From Planctomycetota bacterium (GTDB taxonomy: Bacteria > Planctomycetota > UBA1135 > GCA-002686595): a stretch of 64,000 nt of DNA. Location of the stretch: contig JAKLKU010000010.1 of NCBI GenBank assembly GCA_023150475.1, forward strand, positions 124,001 to 188,000. The letters run 5' to 3'. Position numbers and translations under genes: made by a program. The notes under the pieces were generated by a model. The model was not told the DNA's origin. It saw only the letters and a program-made list of their open reading frames with translations, and did no database searches. This document shows, in pieces, positions 24,804 through 33,147 of this stretch; the stretch's first letter is position 1; every line of letters starts with the position of its first letter.

Positions 24804-25853
24804 TCAACGGCGCGCCGTGGTCCACGCGCCGGAAAGCGTGCCGCGTCGCTCCGCGCGCGTTGCTTGCACGATGACGGTGAACAGCCCGAGGAGCCGCCGC
24901 CCGAGCGGACTCGCGACGAACATGGCGACCACGGCGACGCAACCGAGCGCCACCCGCGGTGCGCCCGCGGCCCAGAAGCTCGCAGGCACGAGGAGCGCGC
25001 CGGCGAGCACGAACCACGGAGCGCCGAGCGGCACGCTGCGATAGAGGTCGAGCTGCACGCGATCGAGCCAACCGAGTTCGCGTCGCAGCGCCGCGACGCG
25101 CGGGCTCTTCACCCATTGCACGTAGGCTCGCGCGCGGCGCAACGCCTGGGCGTCGCGCGCCGCCCCGTGCGGCGCCTTGCATTCGAAGAAGAGCGCGCGG
25201 TCGACGAGTTCGACCCGTGCGCCGCGCGCTCGCGCCTGCAGCCGGAGGTCGAGATCGTCCGCGGCGATTCCGGGCGTCGCGCCGAGCGCGAGGTCGCGCC
25301 GCCAACCGAGCCACTGGCCGTGCACGCTGAAGAGGCGTCCCGAACGGGATTCCTGGCGTCGCACCCACGCCGTGATGCGGTCGTAGGCGCCGGCGTCGTC
25401 GCCGCGGACGAGCTCGGCGTCGCCGTCGTCGGGCAGCGCCTCGACGAAACGCTGCGCGCCGCACGCGAGCCCGAGCCGAGGCTCCTCGTCGAAGCGGCGC
25501 GCGAGCTCGACCAGCGCGTCCAAAGCGACGATCACGTCCGCGTCGGTCAGCACGCAGAGCTCGACGTCGTCTCGGAGCGCCTCGAGTCCCCGCGCGATCG
25601 CATGCGCCTTGCCCGACGGACCGGAGTTCACGACGACGTCGACCCGCACGTCCGTGCGCTTCTCGAAGTGCGCCGCCGCCGCGCGCCGCGCGAGCGACTC
25701 CGTGCCGTCGCTCGAGCCGTCGTCGACGACGACGATGCGGTGCGGCCGCGCCGCGGAGGGCCAGACGATGCGCGCGAGGTTCGCGAGCTTGCGTCCGATC
25801 ACCGCCGCTTCGTCGCGGCACGGCACGAGCACGCCGATCGACGGCCGGTTCAT
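24804..25853 (-). CDS. GT2-family glycosyltransferase with C-terminal membrane segments
   Basis: The 349-residue product is a GT-A fold family 2 transferase. It has an N-terminal VLVPCRDEAAVIG, then VVVDDGSSDGT, the nucleotide-binding TDADVI (DxD), a GWRRDLALG acceptor loop and a QARARGARVE motif near the Q/RxxRW position. Two hydrophobic spans at about residues 275-330 suggest membrane association. The ATG at 25853 overlaps the radical SAM stop by four bases. In context it could make polyprenyl-phosphate sugar for, or elongate a glycan with, the GT39-like protein downstream. The sugar cannot be read from the sequence. Confidence 0.86.
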   Translation of the reverse strand: MNRPSIGVLVPCRDEAAVIGRKLANLARIVWPSAARPHRIVVVDDGSSDGTESLARRAAAAHFEKRTDVRVDVVVNSGPSGKAHAIARGLEALRDDVELCVLTDADVIVALDALVELARRFDEEPRLGLACGAQRFVEALPDDGDAELVRGDDAGAYDRITAWVRRQESRSGRLFSVHGQWLGWRRDLALGATPGIAADDLDLRLQARARGARVELVDRALFFECKAPHGAARDAQALRRARAYVQWVKSPRVAALRRELGWLDRVQLDLYRSVPLGAPWFVLAGALLVPASFWAAGAPRVALGCVAVVAMFVASPLGRRLLGLFTVIVQATRAERRGTLSGAWTTARR

Positions 25854-26938
25854 CGCGCGAGGCTCTTCACGAAGAGCCGCGGCCAACTCTGCGGGTCGAA
25901 GAGCACGTTGTCCGCCTGCGCGCACTCCCACGTGCACTTGCAGCGCGTCTCGACGATCTCGCGCCGCAACGCGGCCGCCGCGCTCGACTTCCACACGCGC
26001 TCGAGATCCCAATCGACGTCGTTCAGGTTGCCGATCTCGCGGCCGAGGATCTCGCACGGGTGCACCGAGCCGTTCTCGAAGATCACCGCCGAAAGCTCGG
26101 CCGCCGTGCACGGCGTGAAACGACCGTTCAGACCGCGCGCCTGGTGCTCGACCTTCTCGTACATCAACTGATCGCGCGCGACGGCGAGCCGCGCGAGCGG
26201 GAAGTCGAAGTAAGGCAAGCGCTTCTCGCGCACGAGCCGCGCCTTCGTCGCCACGAGTTCCGCGTAACGATCGAGATCGACGCGCAGCAGGTGTTCCTCC
26301 ATCGCGGTGCCGCGTGCGAGGTTCAGCGTCACGTTGTCCGGCCCGAGCTCGTCGACGAGTTCCTCGAGGTGCGCCGCGAGCACGTCTTGGTTCTCCTGCG
26401 TCAACGTGACGAGGATGCCGACGCCGAGCCGCCGGTGGCGCGTCTGCTGCTCCTTGAGCCGCCGTACCGAGTTCCGCGAGCGCGCGTGGCCGCCCCTCAC
26501 TTGCCGAATCGAGTCGTGGATCGCCTCGGGCCCGTCGAACGACACGGCCACCGACAGATAGAGCTCCGGATTCTCGGCGAGGATCCGTTCGATCGTCGCG
26601 TGCATGCGCTCCTCGACGAGCCCGTTGGTCGGGATCGCGAGGTGGCGCAGTCCGTGGCGGCCGAACGAGCGCGCGAGTTCCGCCAAGTCGTCGCGCAAGA
26701 AGGGTTCGCCGCCGCCGAAGCTCACCCAGAGCAACGGGCCCATTCGCGCGGCGGAGTCGGCGAGCTTCCGGACCTGCTCGACGCTCGGGCCCGGCACGCC
26801 GGCCGCCACTTCGCGCCAATGGAAACAGTGCCGGCAACGCGCGTTGCACCGGCCGGTGACGAACACCGTCAAGTGCAACGGCGGCCCGGCGCGTTTCAGG
26901 ACGCGCGCCGCGAAGGGCAGGTAGCGCAGAGCGTTCAA
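25850..26938 (-). CDS. Radical SAM protein with SPASM-like C-terminal cluster region
   Basis: The 362-residue enzyme carries the radical SAM signature C31-X3-C35-X2-C38 (GRCNARCRHC), the GGEPFLRDD motif and a typical partial barrel up to about residue 230. The C-terminal part has a CTAAE...HPCEILG pattern and further cysteines in RCKCTWEC, as in SPASM/twitch domains that bind auxiliary FeS clusters. Family members modify peptides or proteins or transfer carbon groups. No precursor peptide is seen nearby. It overlaps the GT2 gene by four bases, so it probably works on the same glycan or lipid pathway. The start at 26938 gives a normal N-terminus. Confidence 0.85.
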   Translation of the reverse strand: MNALRYLPFAARVLKRAGPPLHLTVFVTGRCNARCRHCFHWREVAAGVPGPSVEQVRKLADSAARMGPLLWVSFGGGEPFLRDDLAELARSFGRHGLRHLAIPTNGLVEERMHATIERILAENPELYLSVAVSFDGPEAIHDSIRQVRGGHARSRNSVRRLKEQQTRHRRLGVGILVTLTQENQDVLAAHLEELVDELGPDNVTLNLARGTAMEEHLLRVDLDRYAELVATKARLVREKRLPYFDFPLARLAVARDQLMYEKVEHQARGLNGRFTPCTAAELSAVIFENGSVHPCEILGREIGNLNDVDWDLERVWKSSAAAALRREIVETRCKCTWECAQADNVLFDPQSWPRLFVKSLAR

Positions 26939-26978
26939 GCGCGTCCCAGCCTAAACGACGCCGGGACGCGCTCGGAGC

Positions 26979-29138
26979 TCACTGCATGACGAACTCGATC
27001 GCTTCGGTGAGTCCGGTGTTGTTCGGCGGCGCGAAACCGGGGTCGCGCTGCCACCACTGGCCCCAAACCGTCGTCCCGGTCACCTGCACGGCGGGGTCGG
27101 CGCCGCTCGCCGCGTAGGCGTTGAAGTCGAAGACGTATCCACCGCTGCAATCGTTCGGCGGCGGCTGGCCGGCCGAGTTCTGCGTCGGCGTGCGCTTCGT
27201 CGGCAGCTTCACGCAGAGGTAGCCGCCCTGGAACGCGACGGCCTGCTTTCCGGCGAGCGAGTAGAAGAAGAGCCCGAACTTGTTGTTGAGCACGTTGTTC
27301 GCGCCGACCACGAAACCGCTCGCGCTCGTGGTGCTCGGCACGCCCGAGAAGCTGAGCTGGGGATAACAAACCTCGCTGTTCGTCTTCGAGGTGCAGTACA
27401 CCGACACCGAGCCCGCGCCGACGCCGGAGTGGAAGCAGCGCTCCGGCGACTCGGACGTGTTGCCGTAGAAGTCGGTCGAGCGCACTCGGTAACAAACGTC
27501 GCCTTCGAGCGCGCCGGGCAACTCGCCGCGGAAGAGATTGCCGCCCACCCACTGCACGGGGAGGACGGTCGCGCTGCCGCCGTTCACTCGGTAGACGAGC
27601 TGGTGCAGCTCCTGCGCCGTGAGGAGCCACGGCTCGTTGTCGTAGATCAACGCGCGCACGACCGTCGGCGTCGCGCTCGGTGCGCGCGAGGGCACCTGCT
27701 CGACCTTGAACACGCGCGGCGCGTGCGTGTCGACGACGTCCGTGTGATTCTCGAGGAACACGTTGGCGAGCCCGACGTCCTCGGCGGTGAAGACGTCGGA
27801 GTCACCGTCTTGGTCGACGTCGGCGGTCGCGGCCGCGAGACTGCGTTGACTGGTCGTCGGCAGCACGCCGCTCGCCACGGAGTAGCCGTAGCCGCCGGAC
27901 GCCCCGGAGTTCTGGAACATCCGGTTCGGACCCGACCACACGGCGATGAACACGTCGAGGTCGCCGTCGCGGTCGTAGTCGACCCATTCGGCTTCGTTGT
28001 CGTCCTGTCCCGAGCCCGGAATCGTGATCGGCGGCGCGAACGTGCCGTCGCCGTTGTTCTTCAGCAGGCCGTCGGTCAGGTTCAGCCAGTTCAGGCCGTA
28101 GATGTCGAGGTCTCCGTCGTCGTCCATGTCGCCGAGCTCCTGCTCGTAGTGCCCGGTGCCCGTCGACCAATTGGCGGGGAACTGCGCATTCGAGACGTCG
28201 CGGAAGCTCAGTGTCCCGCCGGTTTCGGTCACGCGGTTGCGGAAGAGCCGCGGGCGATCGTTGCGCGACCCGTGCACCAGATCCAAGTCGAAGTCGCCGT
28301 CGATGTCGCCGAGATCGACCGACAACGCGCTCATCGCGATGTCGCAGAACTGCCCGGTCGCGTTCGTGGTCCCGTTCTGTTGGAGACCTTCGCACCAGAG
28401 CCCGGGGTCACCGTCCACGATCGCGACGCCGGTGAGCTGGAAGCCGCTTGGATTGAACTCCTGGAAGAACCCGTTGCCGTCGTTCAAGAACACGCGGCTC
28501 GGCACGTTGCCGTTGAAGGCAGGGCCGTAGGACGAGTGGACCAAGTCGAGGTCGCCGTCGGCGTCGAGGTCGCCGAACGCGGCGAACGCGGACCAATCGA
28601 TGAACCCGCCGCTCGGCAACACGAGCGACGGATGGACCGACGAGCCGCTGCCTCCCAGACCGACCCAACGCGTCGACGTCTGATCGGTGTACGTGCCGCT
28701 CGAACCGCCCTGCACGCCGCCCTGGTTGACCCACCAGCGACTCGTTTGGTTGACCCAGCTCGAGTGATTCGAAATGTGGAGATCGGCGTCACCGTCGGCG
28801 TCGATGTCCGCGAACTCGAGATTGCGGCTCGAATCGTTGACGACGGGAAACGCCGCCGCCGTCGCGTCGAGGAACGTGCCCACCGTTCCGCCCTGGGCGC
28901 CGCCCTGATTCAGCCAGAGTCGGTTCTGGTCGTTGCAGCAGTCACCGCCGTCGGCGAACGCCGCGTCGAGATCGCCGTCGAGGTCGACGTCCGCGAAATT
29001 CACGCTCTCGGTGTAGGACGCGTTGAATGGGCTGCCCTGCGGGATCGCGCCCGGATTCGACGTGAAGGTCTGGGCGAAGGCGCTGGACGCACACGAGATC
29101 AGCACGACGAGTCCGAGCGAAAGGCGGACGACCTGCAT
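26979..29138 (-). CDS. Secreted FG-GAP/VCBS-repeat protein with Cys-containing C-terminal module (copy 1)
   Basis: The 719-residue product has a signal peptide (about 1-22, ending AFA before QTFTS). Residues about 40-460 hold repeated calcium-binding-like motifs of the form DxDxDGDxD (for example DVDLDGDLDAAF, DIDADGDADL, DMDDDGDLDIYG). Each is followed by a RLWLN-like strand; these are FG-GAP/VCBS propeller blades. A domain of about 100 residues with the DFYGNTS motif follows. Residues 581-719 form the module starting YCTSKTN and containing LCVKLPTKRTP and FDFNAY. A GAGGAG ribosome site precedes the ATG. It closely resembles its upstream neighbour and is likely a calcium-dependent surface protein of unknown ligand. 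Confidence 0.85.
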   Translation of the reverse strand: MQVVRLSLGLVVLISCASSAFAQTFTSNPGAIPQGSPFNASYTESVNFADVDLDGDLDAAFADGGDCCNDQNRLWLNQGGAQGGTVGTFLDATAAAFPVVNDSSRNLEFADIDADGDADLHISNHSSWVNQTSRWWVNQGGVQGGSSGTYTDQTSTRWVGLGGSGSSVHPSLVLPSGGFIDWSAFAAFGDLDADGDLDLVHSSYGPAFNGNVPSRVFLNDGNGFFQEFNPSGFQLTGVAIVDGDPGLWCEGLQQNGTTNATGQFCDIAMSALSVDLGDIDGDFDLDLVHGSRNDRPRLFRNRVTETGGTLSFRDVSNAQFPANWSTGTGHYEQELGDMDDDGDLDIYGLNWLNLTDGLLKNNGDGTFAPPITIPGSGQDDNEAEWVDYDRDGDLDVFIAVWSGPNRMFQNSGASGGYGYSVASGVLPTTSQRSLAAATADVDQDGDSDVFTAEDVGLANVFLENHTDVVDTHAPRVFKVEQVPSRAPSATPTVVRALIYDNEPWLLTAQELHQLVYRVNGGSATVLPVQWVGGNLFRGELPGALEGDVCYRVRSTDFYGNTSESPERCFHSGVGAGSVSVYCTSKTNSEVCYPQLSFSGVPSTTSASGFVVGANNVLNNKFGLFFYSLAGKQAVAFQGGYLCVKLPTKRTPTQNSAGQPPPNDCSGGYVFDFNAYAASGADPAVQVTGTTVWGQWWQRDPGFAPPNNTGLTEAIEFVMQ

Positions 29139-29326
29139 CGGTGGAGCTCCTCGGTAAGCAGAGGGTTGGGAACGGGGTGCCGCGGAGGCGACGCTGCGGA
29201 GGAGAACACGCCGCTCGCCGCCCGCTTGACTCCACGATTCCGAAAATCTCGCCCGCCAAAGCAGAAGGCGGCGCCGCGCGAGTCCGCGCGACGCCGCCCG
29301 TTCAGGTTCGAGGTTCGAGCCGGCGC

Positions 29327-31480
29327 TTACTGCACCGTGAACTTGATGCCTTCGGTCAGGCTGGTGTTGTTCGGCGGCGTGAAGCTCGGATCACGTCCCC
29401 AGTACTGACCGTACACCGTCGTGCCCGCGACGATCGCCGGATCGCCGCCGTTGAACAGGTAGGTGTTGAAGTCGAACGAGTACGTGCCGGTGCAGTCGGT
29501 GCCCGAGCCCGTGCCACCCGACGATTGCACCGGGGTGCGCTTCGTCGGGAGCTTGACGCAGAGGTGACCGCCCTGGAACGCGACGCCGTTCGGACCGGCC
29601 GTCGAGTAGAAGAACAGGCCGAACTTGTTGTTCAGCATGTTGCTCGCCTTGATGTCGAAGCCCGAGGACTGCGTGCTGTCCGGCGTGCCGGTGAAGTTGA
29701 TCTGCGGGTAGCAGCCCTTCGAGTTGGTCTTCGCCGTGCAGTACACCGAGACGCTGCCCGCGCCGCCCGCCGTGTAGCAGCGGTCGAAGCCGACGGTGGT
29801 GTTGCCGTAGAAGTCGGTCGACTCGATGTGGTAGCAGATGTCGCCGGCGAGGTTGCCCGGGATCGTGCCGCGGAACAGGTTGCCACCGGCCCAGTGCATC
29901 GGCGTCGCGGTGTAGGAACCACCGTTGACCGAGTACATGAGCGTGTGGGTCTGCTGCGCGGTCATGTAGAACGACTCGTTGTCGTAGATCAGCGCGCGGA
30001 TGACCGTCGGGTTGGCACCGACCGAGCGCGACGGAGCCTGCTCCATCTTGAAGATGCGCGGGGCGTGCGTGTCGACGGTGTTGGTGCTGTTCTTGAGGAA
30101 CAGGTTCGCCGTGCCGGCGTCTTCGGCCGTGAACAGGTCCTGGTCGCCGTCGTTGTCGACGTCGCAGGCCGCCGCCGCGAGCGAGTTCTCGCCGTTGGTC
30201 GGCACGACGCCCGACACGAAGGTCAGCGTGTAGCCCGGCGCGCCGCTGTTGACGTACATGCGGTTCGGACCGGCGAAGCCCGCGACGAAGCAGTCGAGGT
30301 CTCCGTCGTTGTCGTAGTCGAGCCACTCCGGCTCGTTGTCGTCCTGACCCGAGCTGTTGGTCGCCGTCGGCGCCGAGAACACGCCCTGACCGTTGTTCTT
30401 CAGGTACGCGTCGGTCAGGTTCAGCCAGTTCAGGCCGTAGATGTCGAGGTCGCCGTCGTCGTCCATGTCACCGAGCTCTTGCTCGTAGTGACCGCCACCG
30501 GTCGAGTGGCCGGACGGGAAGCTCGCCGCCGTGGTGTCACGGAACGCGAGCGAGCCGGTTTCCGAGAGACGGTTGGTGAAGATACGCGGCACTTCGTTGC
30601 GCGCGCCTTGCAGGACGTCGAGGTCGTAGTCGCCGTCGAGGTCGCCGAGTTCGGCGCCGAGCGGCGTGTCCGCGACGTCGCAGAACTGGCCGGTCGTGTT
30701 GGTGGTGCCGTGCGACTGCGTGCCTTCGCACCAGAGACCCGGGTTGCCGTTCGAGATCGTCTGCGTCGTCAACTGGAAGCCGCTCGGGTTGAACTCCGCG
30801 AAGTTTCCGTTGCCGTCGTTCAAGAAGACGCGCGAAGGCACGTTGCCGGCGAACGTTCCACCGTAGGTCGAGTGGAAGAGGTCCATGTCGCCGTCGTTGT
30901 CGATGTCACCGAACGCGCAGAAGCACGACCAGTCGATGAAACCGCCGCTCGCGAGCTTCATGCTGTTCGCGACCGACGAACCGGCCGCCGCGATGCCGAC
31001 CCAACGCGCCGCGGTCTGATCGGTGAACGTGCCGAGCGAGCCGCCTTGCGCGTGCCCCATGTTCACCCACCAGCGGTTCGTCTGGTTGGAGTTGGTCGAC
31101 GTGTTCGAGATGTAGAGGTCCGCGTCGCCGTCGTTGTCGATGTCGACGAACTCGATGTCGCGGCTGTCGTCGCTGATCACCGGGAACTGCGTCGACGTCA
31201 CGTCGGTGAAGAAACCGATCGTGCCGCCTTGCGCGCCACCGTTGTTGCGCCACAGACGGTTCTGGTCGTTGCAGCAGTCGCCACCGTCGGCGAACGCGGC
31301 GTCGAAGTCGCCGTCTTCGTCGATGTCGTCGAAGTTGACGCTCTCGGAGAACGAGTTGTTGAACGGGTTACCCGAAGGGATCTGGGTGGTGTTCGAGGTG
31401 AACTGGGCCGACGCGTTGGTCGCGAGGCCGAGCACCCCGAACGCCGAGCCCAAGGCGAGGCGACGGAAGGGTACGTGCAT
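29327..31480 (-). CDS. Secreted FG-GAP/VCBS-repeat protein with Cys-containing C-terminal module (copy 2)
   Basis: The 717-residue product is a paralog of the protein at 26979-29138 along its whole length, with the same order: signal peptide (about 1-26), FG-GAP blades with DxDxDGDxD calcium motifs, a DFYGNT domain and the C-terminal module (about 580-717, starting YCTAKTN). The ATG at 31480 is chosen because it gives a clean signal peptide; the longer frame is only upstream sequence. Both genes read the same way with 188 bases between them, which indicates tandem duplication. Codon choice is more uniform here than in copy 1, perhaps reflecting higher expression. Likely extracellular; function unknown. 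Confidence 0.85.
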   Translation of the reverse strand: MHVPFRRLALGSAFGVLGLATNASAQFTSNTTQIPSGNPFNNSFSESVNFDDIDEDGDFDAAFADGGDCCNDQNRLWRNNGGAQGGTIGFFTDVTSTQFPVISDDSRDIEFVDIDNDGDADLYISNTSTNSNQTNRWWVNMGHAQGGSLGTFTDQTAARWVGIAAAGSSVANSMKLASGGFIDWSCFCAFGDIDNDGDMDLFHSTYGGTFAGNVPSRVFLNDGNGNFAEFNPSGFQLTTQTISNGNPGLWCEGTQSHGTTNTTGQFCDVADTPLGAELGDLDGDYDLDVLQGARNEVPRIFTNRLSETGSLAFRDTTAASFPSGHSTGGGHYEQELGDMDDDGDLDIYGLNWLNLTDAYLKNNGQGVFSAPTATNSSGQDDNEPEWLDYDNDGDLDCFVAGFAGPNRMYVNSGAPGYTLTFVSGVVPTNGENSLAAAACDVDNDGDQDLFTAEDAGTANLFLKNSTNTVDTHAPRIFKMEQAPSRSVGANPTVIRALIYDNESFYMTAQQTHTLMYSVNGGSYTATPMHWAGGNLFRGTIPGNLAGDICYHIESTDFYGNTTVGFDRCYTAGGAGSVSVYCTAKTNSKGCYPQINFTGTPDSTQSSGFDIKASNMLNNKFGLFFYSTAGPNGVAFQGGHLCVKLPTKRTPVQSSGGTGSGTDCTGTYSFDFNTYLFNGGDPAIVAGTTVYGQYWGRDPSFTPPNNTSLTEGIKFTVQ

Positions 31481-31604
31481 GGTGTTTGGGCGGAGCTGAG
31501 GAGTAAGGGGGGGGCGTCCAACCGCGACGAGCACGCGGCCAACGACCCACGACGGTTACGGACGAGGTACGAAATGGGCTGCGGACGGGGCTCAGGACGA
31601 CCTC

Positions 31605-31638
31605 GCGCAGCCTTGATTACTGTACTCGAAGGCTGCGC
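31605..31638. repeat. 10-bp inverted repeat (hairpin)
   Basis: GCGCAGCCTT (31605-31614) and AAGGCTGCGC (31629-31638) are perfectly complementary around a 14-base, AT-richer loop. The hairpin lies about 125-158 bases before the FG-GAP copy 2 start. It may be an operator, a leader hairpin or part of a small RNA. Confidence 0.6.
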
Positions 31639-31922
31639 ACTCGTTGCCATCGGCGTCGGAAGAACTGCGCACCAGGACCTACCTCACGAACTTCTTTCGA
31701 TACGCAGGGGGTGGGCTTGATGCGCAGCCGGGGCGAACCTTCGGCCGCCTACGCACTTCGGCCCGGGGTGCCGGACCGTGGGTTCGCCGGCGCGGTGAAC
31801 GGACGGCCGCCGAAGCCCCGAACCGTGACCGACCCGCGGCCTGGTTCGAGGTCGCGAGTCCCGCGGGCGTGCCCCGGCGCCTCGCGCAGCGACTTCGTCG
31901 GTCACACGCGCGCGTCTCGTGT

Positions 31923-31968
31923 GCCCGATGCCCGATGCCCGATTGCACAAGGCGCACAGGGCGCACAG
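31923..31968. repeat. Short tandem repeats after the GT9 gene
   Basis: Three GCCCGAT units (31923-31943) are followed by two GGCGCACAG units (31951-31968). No function is apparent. Confidence 0.8.
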
Positions 31969-31988
31969 GGCACGCGGCGCCGGACCGG

Positions 31989-33029
31989 CTAGCGCAACTG
32001 CCGCAGCACCGCGGCGGCGACGCGCTCGGGCGTGATCGACGAGACGTCCGCGTCCGGTTTGTACGAGCAGTAGTCGGCCGCGGTGCTGACCACCTTCTCG
32101 CCGAGCCCGTAGAGCTCGATCTCCGCCGCCGAGGTGGGCGCGAAGAACACGACGCACCGCACGTCGAGCGCGAGCGCGACGTGCAACGCGAGCGAGTCGC
32201 TCGTCACGAGCAGCCCGCACTTCGAGACGATCGCCGCGAAGTCGAGCATCGCGTTGTCGCAACCCGCGTCGACGAGACGCACGTCGTTCGCGAGCGCCGA
32301 GACGATCGCTTGGTTGCGTTCGACTTCGCCGGGGCCGCCGAGCAGCACGAACGTGACGCGTCCGCCGAGTTCGCGATCGAGGATCCGCGCGAGCGCCGCG
32401 GTCTTCTCGACGCTGAGCGTCTTCGAGTGCCAACGCCCGCCGGCGCCGGTGTTCAAGCCGATCACCCGACCGTGGGCGCCGAGCGCGTGCCGCTTCGCGA
32501 ACTCGTCGCCGAACGCACGCGCTCGTTCGTCGAGCACCAGCGTCGGCTTGCCCATCCGGATGCCGAGCATCTCGGCGAAGATCGCGGGATGGCTCTTCTG
32601 GTTCTCGACCTTCATCTGGTCCGCGCGAGCCTTGCCGTGCACGGAAAGCAGCCCCATGTCGAACCACGGTCCGACGTCGAGCGTGTACGCGCGCCGGCCG
32701 TCCTCCGTCAGGTAGGCACCGGAGAGGTGTTTCGTGCGCAGCCCGGCTGCGAGCCGACAGAGCGGCTCCTCGTCGTCGAACGACAGCACGCGATCCCAGG
32801 TCGTCCGCGCGAGCTCGCGCTGGACTTCCGCGAGCTGCTCCGGAGCCTTGACGTCGAGCGCGATCACTTCCGCGACCAGCGGATTCAGCCGCACGAGATC
32901 GACGGCCGCGGGCGCCGTCACCCACGTGACGCGACCACCGGGATGGCGTTCCGCCAGTCCGGGCAGGATCGACGTCGTGCGCAGCACGTCGCCGAGCGCG
33001 CCGGTCTTGACGACAAGGATCGTGGTCAC
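31989..33029 (-). CDS. GT9-family (heptosyltransferase-like) glycosyltransferase
   Basis: The 346-residue product matches GT9/WaaF-type enzymes. It has an N-terminal ILVVKTGALGDVLRTTSILPGL, a LNTGAGGRWHSKTLSVEKTAAL nucleotide-sugar motif, a VLLGGPGEVERN strand and a late VTSDSLALHVALALDVRCVVFFAPTS motif. I chose the GTG at 33029 because the family begins almost directly at the first beta strand; an ATG at 33086 would add 19 residues of unlikely sequence. The enzyme probably adds heptose to the LPS core, using the ADP-heptose made by the HldE/HldD enzymes encoded at 6966-9393. It is followed by a noncoding gap, and the AOR-like gene lies upstream. Confidence 0.85.
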   Translation of the reverse strand: MTTILVVKTGALGDVLRTTSILPGLAERHPGGRVTWVTAPAAVDLVRLNPLVAEVIALDVKAPEQLAEVQRELARTTWDRVLSFDDEEPLCRLAAGLRTKHLSGAYLTEDGRRAYTLDVGPWFDMGLLSVHGKARADQMKVENQKSHPAIFAEMLGIRMGKPTLVLDERARAFGDEFAKRHALGAHGRVIGLNTGAGGRWHSKTLSVEKTAALARILDRELGGRVTFVLLGGPGEVERNQAIVSALANDVRLVDAGCDNAMLDFAAIVSKCGLLVTSDSLALHVALALDVRCVVFFAPTSAAEIELYGLGEKVVSTAADYCSYKPDADVSSITPERVAAAVLRQLR

Positions 33030-33147
33030 AGCGGTTCGGCCGGGAGACGAGGGGCGAAGAGGATAGCGGAGCGAGGGGTCCAACATCAGCGGGAGCCTTG
33101 GGGCGGAGCGCTCTTTTCGGGTTCGCACCCGCCGCGTCTCAAGCGCG

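Larger units (their letters stand above)
31481..31988. other. Gene-free region upstream of the FG-GAP pair
   Basis: These 508 bases separate the FG-GAP gene start from the stop of the GT9 gene. They hold a 10-bp hairpin (31605-31638) and short tandem repeats (31923-31968), listed separately. Open frames here have no family resemblance or start support. The promoter of the FG-GAP genes should lie here, but I see no clear boxes. Confidence 0.4.

Noticed and set aside
24804..26849. A 681-codon minus-strand frame covering the GT2 gene and part of the radical SAM gene
   Set aside because: Only its C-terminal half is a real protein (GT2 from 25853). The first part is out of frame with the radical SAM gene.
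29141..31720. Plus-strand frame of 859 codons opposite the FG-GAP gene
   Set aside because: It mirrors the repeats of the real gene and gives no recognisable protein.
31923..31968. Short tandem units considered as an attachment site or CRISPR remnant
   Set aside because: Units are only 7-9 bases with no spacers, no integrase and no tRNA nearby.
33030..33086. ATG at 33086 as start of the GT9 gene
   Set aside because: The extra 19 residues look like intergenic sequence and the family starts at the first strand after the GTG at 33029.
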